A stretch of DNA of 64,000 nt from Nocardioides sp. QY071 (GTDB lineage Bacteria; Actinomycetota; Actinomycetes; Propionibacteriales; Nocardioidaceae). Positions within the stretch are counted from its first letter, which is position 1, and the number at the start of each line of letters is the position of its first letter. Below are positions 11,089-20,112 of the stretch, in pieces. The translations under genes and the position numbers were made by a program. The notes below the pieces were generated by a model. That model did no database searches, was not told where the DNA came from, and worked only from the letters and a program-made list of their open reading frames with translations. The stretch lies in NCBI RefSeq assembly GCF_029961765.1, contig NZ_CP124681.1:1178001-1242000 (forward strand). The letters are read 5' to 3'.

Positions 11089-12138
11089 TCAGGCCACGAC
11101 CGGCGCCGGCAGCGGGTACGCCGAGGAGACCAGGTCGTCGACCGCGTCGGCCCAGGTACGACGCAGCGCCCGCTCCCGGCCGGCCGCACCGAGCAGGTGA
11201 CGGTGCGGGTCGGCGGCCACCGCGGTGACGGCGCGGACCAGGTCGCGGGGGTCTGCGGCGTCGTACAGGACACCGGTCTGCAGGTGCTCGACGACATCGC
11301 GCGCGCCGCCGGCCCGGGGCGCGACGACCGGGACGCCGGAGGCGCCCGCCTCGCGCAGTGCATGGCAGTCGGTCTCGTGCTCGCCGGGGTGGACGAGGAC
11401 GTCGAGGGTCGGCAGCGCCACCGTCAGGTCGCCCACCGCGAGCGGGCCGGTGAACCGGGCCTGCGGCAGCCGGCGGGCCAGCCACTCCCGGTCCGGGCCG
11501 CCGCCGATCACGACCAGGCGGATGCTGGGGACCTCGGCCAGGGCCGCCAGGCGTCGTACGCCGGCCGCCTTGTGGAGCCCTCCGACGTACCCGACGACGA
11601 CCTGGCCGTCGCCGGACTTCGCGCGTGACCAGGACTGGTGCAGCCACGGGTCGCGCAGCGTGGGGGTGAAGGCGAGCGGGTCGACGCCCGGCTCCCAGAG
11701 TGCGGCCTCGACACCGAGCTCCGCGGCCCGGCCGACCATCCACGGTGAGGTGACCAGGACCCGGTCGGCGCGCTCGGCGACCTTGGCCCGCCAGTAGTCG
11801 GCGGCCAGGTCGAGCACCGGCGACTGCTCGACCGCGAGGGTCGGTACGCCGGCCCGCGCAGCGTGCTTGAGCGCCTTGCGGCCGACGGCACGGGGGGAGT
11901 GGACCTGGACCAGGTCGGGCGCGAACCGGTCGATCGCCTCGCGCAGCTGGGCGCCGGTCGGCTCCAGGGGTCGGACCCGCACGACGTCGCAGCCGCGGTA
12001 GCTCGCCAGGCCCGGGCCGGGTGCGATGATCTGCACGACGTGGCCACGGTCGACCAGGCGGTCCACGGTCGCCTTCAGGGTCGTGGTGGTGCAGTCGAGC
12101 GCCGGGTAGAACGACTCGGTGGCCAGGACGATCCTCAT
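11089..12138 (-). CDS. GT4-family glycosyltransferase
   Basis: 349 residues with a GT-B fold: the N-terminal acceptor domain starts MRIVLATESFYPALDCTT and the C-terminal nucleotide-sugar domain has GYVGGLHKAAGV, VVIGGGPDREWL and the EX7E-type region HPGEHETDCHALREAGASG. Similar actinobacterial enzymes (MgtA/PimB-like) transfer mannose or another hexose to lipid or glycan acceptors at the inner membrane face; donor and acceptor cannot be read from sequence. The ATG at 12138 is preferred over one three codons upstream because its N-terminus matches the family. It is divergent from the VOC gene. Confidence 0.8.
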   Translation of the reverse strand: MRIVLATESFYPALDCTTTTLKATVDRLVDRGHVVQIIAPGPGLASYRGCDVVRVRPLEPTGAQLREAIDRFAPDLVQVHSPRAVGRKALKHAARAGVPTLAVEQSPVLDLAADYWRAKVAERADRVLVTSPWMVGRAAELGVEAALWEPGVDPLAFTPTLRDPWLHQSWSRAKSGDGQVVVGYVGGLHKAAGVRRLAALAEVPSIRLVVIGGGPDREWLARRLPQARFTGPLAVGDLTVALPTLDVLVHPGEHETDCHALREAGASGVPVVAPRAGGARDVVEHLQTGVLYDAADPRDLVRAVTAVAADPHRHLLGAAGRERALRRTWADAVDDLVSSAYPLPAPVVA

Positions 12139-12245
12139 GCCACCCACGGTGGGCGGCCGACATGTCGAGACGTCACCGGTCGGGTGGCGCAGGGGTGAAC
12201 GGTCGGGACGAACGCTTGTCGGTGCTCGCGCCTAGGTTGGTCGGC

Positions 12246-12626
12246 ATGGACATGAAGCTCGAGCTGGTTGCCGTGCCCGTGACCGACGTGGACCGGGCCA
12301 AGGAGTTCTACGTGCGCGCCGGCTTCAACGCCGACCACGACCACACCGTCAGCGAGGAGGTCCGGTTCGTGCAGCTCACGCCGCCGGGCTCGGCCTGCTC
12401 GATCGCGATCGGCAAGGGCCTGACCACCATGACGCCCGGTTCGCTCGACAACCTGCAGATGGTGGTCGCCGACGCCGACGCGATCCGTGCGGACCTGGCC
12501 GGTCGCGGCATCGACGTGTCGGCGATCGACGACCAGCCGTGGGGCCGGTTCGTCTACTTCGCCGATCCCGACGGCAACCGTTGGGCCCTCCAGCAGCTGC
12601 CCGACTGGTCGGCGAACGCAGGCTGA
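12246..12626 (+). CDS. VOC-superfamily (glyoxalase-like) protein
   Basis: 126 residues forming one glyoxalase/bleomycin-resistance fold: MKLELVAVPVTDVDRAKEFYV at the start and YFADPDGNRWALQQ at the end. The position that is usually a metal-binding Glu near the C-terminus is Gln (ALQQ), so a classical metal site is doubtful. No substrate can be assigned. A TAGGTT box at 12233-12238 lies 7 bases before the ATG, pointing to a leaderless mRNA with its own promoter. Confidence 0.78.
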   Translation: MDMKLELVAVPVTDVDRAKEFYVRAGFNADHDHTVSEEVRFVQLTPPGSACSIAIGKGLTTMTPGSLDNLQMVVADADAIRADLAGRGIDVSAIDDQPWGRFVYFADPDGNRWALQQLPDWSANAG

Positions 12627-12627
12627 G

Positions 12628-13050
12628 TCACTCGCCGTCGTCGTCGGCGCCGACCGTCCGCGGAGGCAGCCGGCCCTCCCCGATGGCGTGGGCGACCTCG
12701 CGGATCCGCTCGCCGCTCTCGCGCCAGTCCCCGGACGGGGCGTCCCACCAGATCGTGAAGCCGCGGCGGGCCTCGATGGTCCAGTGCGCGCCGAGGGCGA
12801 CCCGGGCCAGCGCGGCGAACGGGATCAGCAGCAGGAGCAGCACGAACTCGAACGCCACGAACAGCGCGAGGATGATGAAGGGCAGCGCGAGGACCAGCAG
12901 CACGATCGCGATGACCGCGCTCACCGGGTCGTCGCCGAGCCCGTTCAACCCGTCGAGCGGGCCGGTCCCGGCCGAGCGCAGGCGTCGGCGCCACGGCACC
13001 CAACGCCGGGTCACGCGCCAGGTCCCGCCTTCCGGGTCACGTACCTTCAC
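12628..13050 (-). CDS. Small membrane protein with DPEG...RRW N-terminal motif
   Basis: 140 residues, family not recognised. It begins VKVRDPEGGTWRVTRRWVPW, followed by one long hydrophobic stretch (about residues 45-80, probably two closely spaced helices), then a soluble segment with WTIEARRGFTIWW and an acidic tail. The GTG at 13050 overlaps the stop of the 47-codon ORF just upstream (GTGA), suggesting translational coupling, and its first 20 residues closely resemble those of that upstream ORF. Its stop lies two bases from the end of the convergent VOC gene. Confidence 0.7.
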   Translation of the reverse strand: MKVRDPEGGTWRVTRRWVPWRRRLRSAGTGPLDGLNGLGDDPVSAVIAIVLLVLALPFIILALFVAFEFVLLLLLIPFAALARVALGAHWTIEARRGFTIWWDAPSGDWRESGERIREVAHAIGEGRLPPRTVGADDDGE

Positions 13051-13190
13051 GCGGTGGATCGTAGGGGGTCGGCGGGACAGGGCCCTGTAGCTGCGAGCCG
13101 AGCGTCTGCATCGGTGGGTCGCCGCGGCCGCCAGGGCAGCCAGCGGCGGGTGACCCGCCACGTCCGTCCCTCGGGATCGACCACCTTCAT
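13047..13190 (-). CDS. 47-aa ORF, truncated tandem paralogue of the next gene
   Basis: A short ORF with its own ATG at 13190. Its N-terminus (MKVVDPEGRTWRVTRRWLPW) is nearly the same as that of the following gene (VKVRDPEGGTWRVTRRWVPW), but after about 25 residues it diverges, has no hydrophobic segment, and stops at the GTG of that gene. Six bases before the ATG is a TAGGTT box (minus strand, 13197-13202), the same promoter-to-start geometry seen at other genes here, which supports real expression. It may be a decayed duplicate that now serves as the leader cistron, or a functional short protein. Confidence 0.6.
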   Translation of the reverse strand: MKVVDPEGRTWRVTRRWLPWRPRRPTDADARLAATGPCPADPLRSTA

Positions 13191-13282
13191 GGGCAGAACC
13201 TAACGAGTGCTTGGTGAGCCTGCGGCTACCTCCGGGTAGCCGGAGATATCTCACACCTCGGTAACAGGGGCGCTGTCACGGA

Positions 13283-13296
13283 TAGGCTTGCCGCTT
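13283..13296 (+). promoter_or_regulatory. -10 box for a (near-)leaderless mutA transcript
   Basis: TAGGCT at 13283-13288 is followed 8 bases later by the GTG start of mutA, leaving no room for a ribosome-binding site. Upstream, 13222-13239 contains a small hairpin (GGCTACC-TCC-GGGTAGCC). No cobalamin-riboswitch B12 box was seen in the 106-bp gap. Confidence 0.5.
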
Positions 13297-15030
13297 GTGA
13301 CTGACTCGCCCCTGACGCTGGCGCAGCCCGAGGACGCGCACACGCGCGCCGAGTGGGAGGCCGCCACCGCCGCCGTGCTGCGCAAACAGCGCAAGCTCAG
13401 CGACAGCGACCCCGACAGCGCCGTGTGGGACAAGCTGACCCGCACCACCCTCGACGGCATCGGCATCACGCCGCTCGGCCTGCCCGGCGGCCCCGCGACC
13501 GCCGTACGTCCCACGCGTCACGGTGCGTGGGACATCCGCAGCCTGGTCTCCGGCCCCGACGCCAAGCTCGTCAACGAGGCGGCGCTGGTCGACCTCGACG
13601 GCGGTGTGACCAGCCTGTGGCTGGCCGCCGACGCCGACACCGACGTGGCCGCGACGCTGAAGGACGTGCTGCTCGACCTGGCCCCCGTCGTCCTCGATGC
13701 CCCGTCGGCGACGACGAAGGTGGCCGAGGCCTTCCTGGCCCTGCCCGGCGCCAAGCACCCCGACAGCAACCTCGGCATCGACCCGCTCGGCGTCATGCTG
13801 CGCGACATCCCGCTGGCGGTCGACGAGGCCGTCGCCGAGCTGCAGTCGCTGGCCCGCAAGGCCGACCAGAACGACGTCCGCGCGATCGTCGTCGATGCGA
13901 CCGCCGCCCACGACCTCGGCGCCAGCGACGCCCAGGAGCTCGGCTGGTCGATCGCCGCCGGCGTCGCCTACCTGCGCTGGCTCACCGACCACGGCCTGTC
14001 CGTGGCCGACGCGGCCGGCCAGGTGGAGTTCCGCTACGCCGCCACCGACGAGCAGTTCCCGACCATCGCCAAGCTGCGCGCGGCGCGCGTGCTGTGGGCG
14101 CGCGTGCTCGAGCTGAGCGGGGTCGAGGCGCCGGTCGCCCAGCGCCAGCACGCGGTCACCAGCCGGCCGATGCTCAGCAAGTACGACCCCTACGTCAACA
14201 TGCTGCGCGGCACCGTCGCGGCCTTCGCCGCCGGCGTCGGTGGCGCCGACGCGGTCACCGTGCTGCCCTTCGACAGCGCCAACGGCCGCCCCGACGGGTT
14301 CGGTCGCCGGATCGCGCGCAACGTCAACCACCTGCTCATCGACGAGTCCCACGTCGCCGCGGTCGCCGACCCGGCCGGCGGTGCGTACGCCGTCGAGCAG
14401 CTCACCGCCGACCTGGCGGCCGCCGGCTGGGCGGAGTTCCAGCAGCTCGAGTCCGAGTGGGAGGGCGGCCACGACTTCGACCCGTTCCGCGCCCGGATCG
14501 CCGCCGTCGTGGAGAAGCGCGAGGCCGACATCGCCCGTCGCAAGCGGCCGCTGACCGGCGTCAGCGAGTTCCCGAACCTCGGCGAGACCCTGCCCGAGCG
14601 CGCCGCCGACCCGCTCAACGACCGGGTCCGCCGCTACGGCGCGTCGTTCGAGGCACTGCGCGACGAGCCGGCCGCCCGGCCGGTCTTCCTCGCCACGCTC
14701 GGCACCATCGCCCAGCACACCGCCCGCGCCACCTTCGTGAGCAACCTGCTCGCCGCCGGCGGCATCGCGGTCGAGGTCGCCGGTGCGACCGCGGGTGTCG
14801 AGGACCTCACCCGCGCGTACGCCGGCCAGCCAGTCGTCTGCCTCGCCGGCACCGACGCCGCCTACGGTGAGTGGGGTGCCGCCGCGATCGCAGCCCTCCG
14901 CGAGGCGGGCGCACAGCACGTGATCATCGCCGGGAAGCCCGATGCCGTGGACGCGGAGGTCGACGACGCCGCTGCGCTGGGCGTGGACGCCCTGGCGTTC
15001 CTGACCGCCACGAGGGAGAAGCTGGCATGA
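13297..15030 (+). CDS. mutA: Methylmalonyl-CoA mutase small subunit
   Basis: 577 residues. MutA pairs with MutB in the heterodimeric mutase that interconverts (R)-methylmalonyl-CoA and succinyl-CoA. It keeps the TIM-barrel architecture ([37 protein letters not shown]) but lacks cobalamin binding: where MutB has DGHDRG, this subunit has QHTARATF in its C-terminal domain, as expected for the structural subunit. The GTG at 13297 is chosen over a TTG at 13288 because of the adjacent promoter box. The 3' end overlaps mutB (ATGA). Confidence 0.93.
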   Translation: MTDSPLTLAQPEDAHTRAEWEAATAAVLRKQRKLSDSDPDSAVWDKLTRTTLDGIGITPLGLPGGPATAVRPTRHGAWDIRSLVSGPDAKLVNEAALVDLDGGVTSLWLAADADTDVAATLKDVLLDLAPVVLDAPSATTKVAEAFLALPGAKHPDSNLGIDPLGVMLRDIPLAVDEAVAELQSLARKADQNDVRAIVVDATAAHDLGASDAQELGWSIAAGVAYLRWLTDHGLSVADAAGQVEFRYAATDEQFPTIAKLRAARVLWARVLELSGVEAPVAQRQHAVTSRPMLSKYDPYVNMLRGTVAAFAAGVGGADAVTVLPFDSANGRPDGFGRRIARNVNHLLIDESHVAAVADPAGGAYAVEQLTADLAAAGWAEFQQLESEWEGGHDFDPFRARIAAVVEKREADIARRKRPLTGVSEFPNLGETLPERAADPLNDRVRRYGASFEALRDEPAARPVFLATLGTIAQHTARATFVSNLLAAGGIAVEVAGATAGVEDLTRAYAGQPVVCLAGTDAAYGEWGAAAIAALREAGAQHVIIAGKPDAVDAEVDDAAALGVDALAFLTATREKLA

Positions 15031-17192
15031 GCGTTCCGAAGAGCTTCGCGGGCCTGGCGCTCGCTGCCGACCAGGCCGCGGCCGCCGCGCCCAACCCGCC
15101 GCAGGGCGAGGGCTGGAAGAGCCCCGAGGGCATCGAGATCGCGCCGTCGTACGGCCCCGAGGACCTCGCCGGCCTCGACGCGCTCGACACCTACCCGGGC
15201 CTGAGCCCGTTCCTGCGCGGGCCGTACCCGACGATGTACACCACGCAGCCGTGGACGATCCGGCAGTACGCCGGCTTCTCCACCGCCGAGGAGTCCAACG
15301 CCTTCTACCGCCGCAACCTCGCGGCCGGGCAGAAGGGCCTGTCGGTCGCCTTCGACCTCGCGACCCACCGCGGCTACGACTCCGACCACCCCCGGGTGCG
15401 CGGCGACGTCGGCATGGCGGGTGTCGCGATCGACTCGATCTACGACACCCGCACCCTGTTCGACGGCATCCCGCTGGACCAGATGTCCGTCTCGATGACG
15501 ATGAACGGCGCGGTGCTCCCGGTGCTCGCGCTCTACATCGCCGCGGCCGAGGAGCAGGGGGTGAAGCCGGAGCAGCTCTCGGGGACCATCCAGAACGACA
15601 TCCTCAAGGAGTTCATGGTCCGCAACACCTACATCTACCCGCCGGCGCCGTCGATGCGGATCATCTCCGACATCTTCGCGTACACCAGCCAGAGGATGCC
15701 GCGGTTCAACTCGATCTCGATCTCCGGCTACCACATGCAGGAGGCCGGGGCGACCGCCGACCTCGAGCTGGCCTACACGCTGGCCGACGGCGTCGAGTAC
15801 ATCCGCGCCGGTCTCGAGTCGGGCCTGACCATCGACCAGTTCGCGCCGCGACTGTCCTTCTTCTGGGCGATCGGCATGAACTTCTACATGGAGGTCGCCA
15901 AGATGCGCGCGGCCCGGGCGCTGTGGAGCCGGCTGGTGCGCCAGTTCGACCCGCAGAACCCCAAGTCGCTGTCACTGCGCACCCATTCGCAGACCTCCGG
16001 CTGGTCGCTGACGGCGCAGGACGTGTTCAACAACGTCGGGCGCACCGCGATCGAGGCCATGGCTGCGACCCAGGGCCACACCCAGTCGCTGCACACCAAC
16101 GCCCTGGACGAGGCGATCGCGCTGCCGACCGACTTCTCGGCCCGCATCGCGCGCAACACCCAGCTGCTGCTGCAGCAGGAGAGCGGTACGACGTACTCCA
16201 TCGACCCGTGGGCCGGCTCCTACTACGTCGAGAAGCTCACCCACGACCTCGCCGAGCGAGCGTGGGCGCACATCCAGGAGGCCGAGGCCGCCGGTGGCAT
16301 GGCCGCCGCGATCGAGCAGGGCATCCCGAAGATGCGCATCGAGGAGGCCGCCGCCCGCACCCAGGCGCGGATCGACTCGGGCTCGCAGAAGGTGATCGGC
16401 GTCAACACCTTCCGGCTGCCGGCCGAGGACCCGCTCGAGGTGCTCAAGGTCGACAACGACGAGGTCTACCGCCAGCAGGTCGCCAAGCTCGAGCGGCTGC
16501 GTGCCGAGCGCAACGGCGCCGATGTCGAGGCCGCCCTGCACGCCCTGACCCGCAGCGCCGAGAGCGGCGACGGCAACCTGCTCGACCTGGCCGTCAGCGC
16601 CGCCCGTGCCAAGGCCACGGTCGGTGAGATCTCCGACGCGATGGAGAAGGTCTACGGGCGCCACCAGGCGGTCATTCGTACGATCAGCGGCGTGTATCGC
16701 GACGAGGCCGACCTGGCCAACGACGGCGAGGGGGACACCCTCGTCGCCCAGGCCCGCCAGGCGACCGACGAGTTCGCCGAGGAGGAGGGCCGCCGGCCCC
16801 GCATCCTGGTGGCCAAGATGGGCCAGGACGGCCACGACCGCGGCCAGAAGGTCGTCGTGTCGGCCTTCGCCGACCTCGGCTTCGACGTCGACGTGGGCCC
16901 GCTGTTCTCCACGCCCGAGGAGGTCGCGCAGCAGGCGATCGACGCCGACGTGCACATCGTCGGTGTCTCGTCGCTCGCCGCGGGCCACCTCACCCTGCTG
17001 CCCGCGCTGAAGACGGCGCTGGCCGAGCAGGGCCGTGACGACATCATGGTCGTCATCGGAGGCGTGATCCCGCCGGACGACGTCCCCACCCTCAAGGAGA
17101 TGGGCGCCGCGGCGGTGTTCCTCCCCGGCACGGTGATCGCGGAGTCCGCGCTCGACCTGCTGGCGAGGCTGCGGACGACCCTCGGGCACTGA
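15027..17192 (+). CDS. mutB: Methylmalonyl-CoA mutase catalytic subunit
   Basis: 721 residues. The N-terminal substrate barrel shows [18 protein letters not shown] and [19 protein letters not shown]; the C-terminal B12 domain carries the base-off/His-on signature Asp601-x-His603-x2-Gly606 (DGHDRG), with further motifs GVSSLAAGH and [10 protein letters not shown]. It performs the adenosylcobalamin radical carbon-skeleton rearrangement linking propionate, odd-chain fatty acid and branched amino acid breakdown to succinyl-CoA. A GAGGGAGA ribosome-binding site precedes the ATG, which overlaps the mutA stop. Confidence 0.97.
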   Translation: MSVPKSFAGLALAADQAAAAAPNPPQGEGWKSPEGIEIAPSYGPEDLAGLDALDTYPGLSPFLRGPYPTMYTTQPWTIRQYAGFSTAEESNAFYRRNLAAGQKGLSVAFDLATHRGYDSDHPRVRGDVGMAGVAIDSIYDTRTLFDGIPLDQMSVSMTMNGAVLPVLALYIAAAEEQGVKPEQLSGTIQNDILKEFMVRNTYIYPPAPSMRIISDIFAYTSQRMPRFNSISISGYHMQEAGATADLELAYTLADGVEYIRAGLESGLTIDQFAPRLSFFWAIGMNFYMEVAKMRAARALWSRLVRQFDPQNPKSLSLRTHSQTSGWSLTAQDVFNNVGRTAIEAMAATQGHTQSLHTNALDEAIALPTDFSARIARNTQLLLQQESGTTYSIDPWAGSYYVEKLTHDLAERAWAHIQEAEAAGGMAAAIEQGIPKMRIEEAAARTQARIDSGSQKVIGVNTFRLPAEDPLEVLKVDNDEVYRQQVAKLERLRAERNGADVEAALHALTRSAESGDGNLLDLAVSAARAKATVGEISDAMEKVYGRHQAVIRTISGVYRDEADLANDGEGDTLVAQARQATDEFAEEEGRRPRILVAKMGQDGHDRGQKVVVSAFADLGFDVDVGPLFSTPEEVAQQAIDADVHIVGVSSLAAGHLTLLPALKTALAEQGRDDIMVVIGGVIPPDDVPTLKEMGAAAVFLPGTVIAESALDLLARLRTTLGH

Positions 17193-17194
17193 GC

Positions 17195-18184
17195 ATGCAG
17201 GTCGACGACCTGCTCGACGGCCTGCGTGCCGGGCACCGCGCCACCATGGCGCGGGCCATCACGCTGGTCGAGTCGACCGCGCCCCGGCACCGCCGGACCG
17301 CCCGTGAGCTGCTGACGGCTCTGGCCACCGACGCCCCGACCCGGACGCCCGCCGTACGCGTCGGCATCTCGGGCGTGCCCGGCGTCGGCAAGTCGACCTT
17401 CATCGAGGCGCTCGGCGGCCTGCTCACGGCCGCCGGGCACAAGGTCGGCGTGCTCGCCGTCGACCCGTCGTCGGTGCGCACCGGCGGCTCGGTCCTCGGC
17501 GACAAGACCCGGATGGCCACGCTGTCGGCGCACCCGAACGCGTTCATCCGGCCCTCACCGTCCGCCGGCACCCTCGGCGGTGTCGCCCGCGCCACCACGC
17601 AGGCGATGGCCGTCCTCGAGGCAGCCGGGTACGACGTCGTCCTGGTCGAGACCGTCGGCGTCGGCCAGTCCGAGGTCACCGTGGCCGGCATGGTCGACAC
17701 CTTCTTGTTCCTCACCCTGGCCCGCACCGGCGACCAGCTGCAGGGCATCAAGAAGGGGATCTTGGAGATCGCCGACGTGATCGCGGTCAACAAGGCCGAT
17801 CCCGACGACCCCGCCCGCGAGCAGGAGGCCCGGGTGGCCGCCCGCGACCTCGCCGGTGCGCTGCGGCTGGTCCGCGGCCACGCCGAGTGGGCGCCGCCGG
17901 TCGTCACCTGCTCCGGCCTCACCGGCGCCCGCGTCGACGAGGTGTGGGACCAGGTCCTCAAGCACCGCGACCATCTCGGCGCCGACGGGCTGGCCCACAA
18001 GCGCGCCGAGCAGCAGCTCGACTTCACCTGGGCGCTGGTCCGCGACGAGCTGGACCAGCGGCTGCGGCACAGCGCCGGCGTCCGGGCGGTCCAGGCCGAC
18101 GTACGCGCGGCGCTGCTGGCCGGCGAGCTCACCGCGCCGCTGGCGGCGGACCGCCTGCTGGCGGCCTACGACACCGATCACTGA
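17195..18184 (+). CDS. meaB: MeaB/ArgK-type G-protein chaperone of methylmalonyl-CoA mutase
   Basis: 329 residues, two bases after the mutB stop, so operonic. The P-loop is GVPGVGKST (about 60-68); later G-motifs are VLVETVGVGQSE (switch region) and VNKAD (guanine specificity). MeaB proteins load adenosylcobalamin and protect or reactivate the mutase using GTP hydrolysis. The fused-domain IcmF arrangement is not present; this is the stand-alone form next to mutAB. Confidence 0.95.
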   Translation: MQVDDLLDGLRAGHRATMARAITLVESTAPRHRRTARELLTALATDAPTRTPAVRVGISGVPGVGKSTFIEALGGLLTAAGHKVGVLAVDPSSVRTGGSVLGDKTRMATLSAHPNAFIRPSPSAGTLGGVARATTQAMAVLEAAGYDVVLVETVGVGQSEVTVAGMVDTFLFLTLARTGDQLQGIKKGILEIADVIAVNKADPDDPAREQEARVAARDLAGALRLVRGHAEWAPPVVTCSGLTGARVDEVWDQVLKHRDHLGADGLAHKRAEQQLDFTWALVRDELDQRLRHSAGVRAVQADVRAALLAGELTAPLAADRLLAAYDTDH

Positions 18185-18203
18185 CGCGACATAGGCTGGG
18201 CAC

Positions 18204-19388
18204 GTGGTGGATGCAGCGCTGACCCTGGTCGACTCCGCCGTCGCGAAGTACGACGACGAGCTGGTCGAGCTGCGCCGTGACCTCCACCGGCACCCTGAGG
18301 TGTCCTGGCAGGAGCAGCGCACCTCCGAGCGGGTGATCGAGCATCTCGAGCGCGCCGGCTGGCGGATCAGCCGGATGCCGCGCAGCGGCGTGATCGCCGA
18401 CCTGGGGGAGGCGGGCCCGACCGTCGCGCTCCGTGCCGACCTCGACGCGCTGCCCGTCGCCGACCTGACCACCGACCCATGGACCAGCAGCGTGCCCGGC
18501 GTGGCCCACGCGTGCGGGCACGACGTGCACACCAGCGCGCTCGTCGGCGCCGGTCACGCGCTCGCCGAGCTGCACGCCCAGGGCCTGCTCCGCGGCCGGG
18601 TGCGGCTGCTCTTCCAGCCGGCCGAGGAGGTCATGCCCGGCGGTGCCCGCCACCTGATCAACCACGGCGCGATCGAGGGGGTCGAGCGGATCTTCGCGCT
18701 CCACTGCGACCCGTCGGTCGACGTGGGCGCGGTCGGCCTGCGGTCCGGCCCGATCACCAGCGCGGCCGACCGCATCGACGTACGCCTCGAGGGCAACGGC
18801 GGGCACACCTCGCGCCCCCACCTCACCGGCGACCTGACCTTCGCGCTGGCCAAGATCACCAGCGAGCTGCCGGCCGTGCTGAGCCGCCGGATGGACCCGC
18901 GCGCCGGCGTCAGCGTCGTGTGGGGCATGCTCCGCGCCGGCTCGGCCGCCAACGTGATCCCCGACCACGGCATCGCGAGCGGGACCGTCCGCATCCTCGA
19001 CGCCGAGGCCTGGGCGTCCTGCGAGGCCGTGGTCCGCGAGGCGGTGCTCGACATCGTGCGCCCCTACGGCGTCACCGCCAACGTCGACTACCTCCAGGGC
19101 GTGCCGCCGGTGGTCAACGAGCGGGCCAGCGTCGCGATGGTCGCCGCGGCCGCCGACGACCTGCTCGGCCTGCACCACCGCACCGAGGTCGAGCAGAGCC
19201 TCGGGGGAGAGGACTTCGGCTGGTACCTCGAGCAGGTTCCCGGCGCGATGTTCCGCCTCGGCACCCGCAGCCCCGGGGGCCCGACCTTCGACCTCCACCA
19301 GGGCGACTTCGAGGTCGACGAGGCGGCGATCGGGTACGGCGCCCGGATGCTGGCCGGCGCCGCCGTGAACGCGCTCGCCCAGGCCTGA
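18204..19388 (+). CDS. M20-family amidohydrolase
   Basis: 394 residues of the M20D peptidase/amidohydrolase family (hippurate/N-acyl-amino-acid hydrolase-like). Metal-binding motifs include ALRADLDALPV, ACGHDVHTS, FQPAEE, the dimerisation-domain region GNGGHTSRPH, and QSLGGEDFGWYL near the C-terminus. It should hydrolyse an amide of an N-acylated amino acid in the cytoplasm; the exact substrate is unknown. A TAGGCT box (18192-18197) lies 6 bases before the GTG start, so it is probably a separate leaderless unit despite being only 19 bases from meaB. Confidence 0.87.
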   Translation: MVDAALTLVDSAVAKYDDELVELRRDLHRHPEVSWQEQRTSERVIEHLERAGWRISRMPRSGVIADLGEAGPTVALRADLDALPVADLTTDPWTSSVPGVAHACGHDVHTSALVGAGHALAELHAQGLLRGRVRLLFQPAEEVMPGGARHLINHGAIEGVERIFALHCDPSVDVGAVGLRSGPITSAADRIDVRLEGNGGHTSRPHLTGDLTFALAKITSELPAVLSRRMDPRAGVSVVWGMLRAGSAANVIPDHGIASGTVRILDAEAWASCEAVVREAVLDIVRPYGVTANVDYLQGVPPVVNERASVAMVAAAADDLLGLHHRTEVEQSLGGEDFGWYLEQVPGAMFRLGTRSPGGPTFDLHQGDFEVDEAAIGYGARMLAGAAVNALAQA

Positions 19389-19452
19389 CCGGGGCCAGAT
19401 CGGCGCACCCACGGGGGTTTCAGTCCCGCGACTCCTGGCAAGGGTTCACCCC

Positions 19453-20052
19453 ATGTCTCGGAACACGCGTGCCCTGCGCACCCCCGCCGCCCTCGCCACC
19501 GCCACCGTCGCCCTGCTGGGCGCGAGCGCCGTCCTCCCGGCCCCGGCCCACGCGGCCGTCACCCTCGACTGCACCGGCGGACCGGTCACGATCGACGACA
19601 GCACCGAGGACTACACCCTCACCGGCGCCTGCTCGGCCGTCATCCTCAACGGCAGCAACCTGAGCGTCGCGCTGACCAGCGCCACGACCGTGATGGTCAC
19701 CGGCGCGAACGTCGACGTCACGGCCACCGGTGCCCTCGGCCCGGTCGTCGTCACCGGCTCCAACAGCTCGGTCACCGCCACCGCCGCGCCCAGCGCGCGC
19801 GTCGAGGCCAGCAACGTCGACGTCCGCATCCCGGCCCTCGACCGTGCGGTCCTGATCGGCTCCAACAACAAGGTCGTCGCCGACCAGGGCACCAGGGTCA
19901 AGATCAAGGGCTCCAACAACCGGGCCAAGTACCGCGCGCTGCGCAAGGTCGTCGTCCGCGGCGCCAACAACACCGTGAAGGTGCGCACCGGCAAGACCAA
20001 GGTGCGCGTCAAGGGCGCCAACAACGTGGTGCGCGTGCACCGCCGCGGCTGA
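19453..20052 (+). CDS. Secreted DUF3060-like repeat protein
   Basis: 199 residues with an N-terminal Sec signal peptide (about residues 1-35, ending PAPAHAA, no lipobox Cys). The mature part consists of short repeats of the form V-x-G-[SA]-N-N-x-V (VTGSNSSVTA, LIGSNNKVVA, IKGSNNRAKY, VRGANNTVKV, VKGANNVVRV), as in DUF3060 proteins; the regular spacing suggests a small parallel beta-solenoid. The last third is strongly basic (RVHRRG end), which may favour binding to acidic cell-wall polymers. The only Cys pair (DCTGG...GACS) could form a disulfide. The role is unknown. Confidence 0.75.
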   Translation: MSRNTRALRTPAALATATVALLGASAVLPAPAHAAVTLDCTGGPVTIDDSTEDYTLTGACSAVILNGSNLSVALTSATTVMVTGANVDVTATGALGPVVVTGSNSSVTATAAPSARVEASNVDVRIPALDRAVLIGSNNKVVADQGTRVKIKGSNNRAKYRALRKVVVRGANNTVKVRTGKTKVRVKGANNVVRVHRRG

Positions 20053-20059
20053 CGCCTGC

Positions 20060-20109
20060 CCGGTGGTTTCGAGGCTCGGCGCTGGGGCGCCTCGCACCTC
20101 AACCACCGG
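20060..20109. repeat. 50-bp dispersed inverted repeat, copy 1
   Basis: Bounded by CCGGTGGTT and AACCACCGG, this 50-bp unit lies between two convergent genes. Its reverse complement matches the unit at 60611-60660 at 46 of 50 positions, the differences being confined to the central 12 bases. It can fold into a stem with imperfect inner pairing and may double as a bidirectional terminator. Confidence 0.85.
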
Positions 20110-20112
20110 CGG

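Noticed and set aside
13191..13296. Cobalamin riboswitch before mutAB
   Set aside because: No B12-box-like sequence and too little length; the promoter appears to sit 8 bases from the start codon.
18204..19388. M20 amidohydrolase as a ureidomalonase or allantoate hydrolase of the pyrimidine island
   Set aside because: Sequence is of the hippurate-hydrolase-like M20D group, it has its own promoter and lies outside the island.
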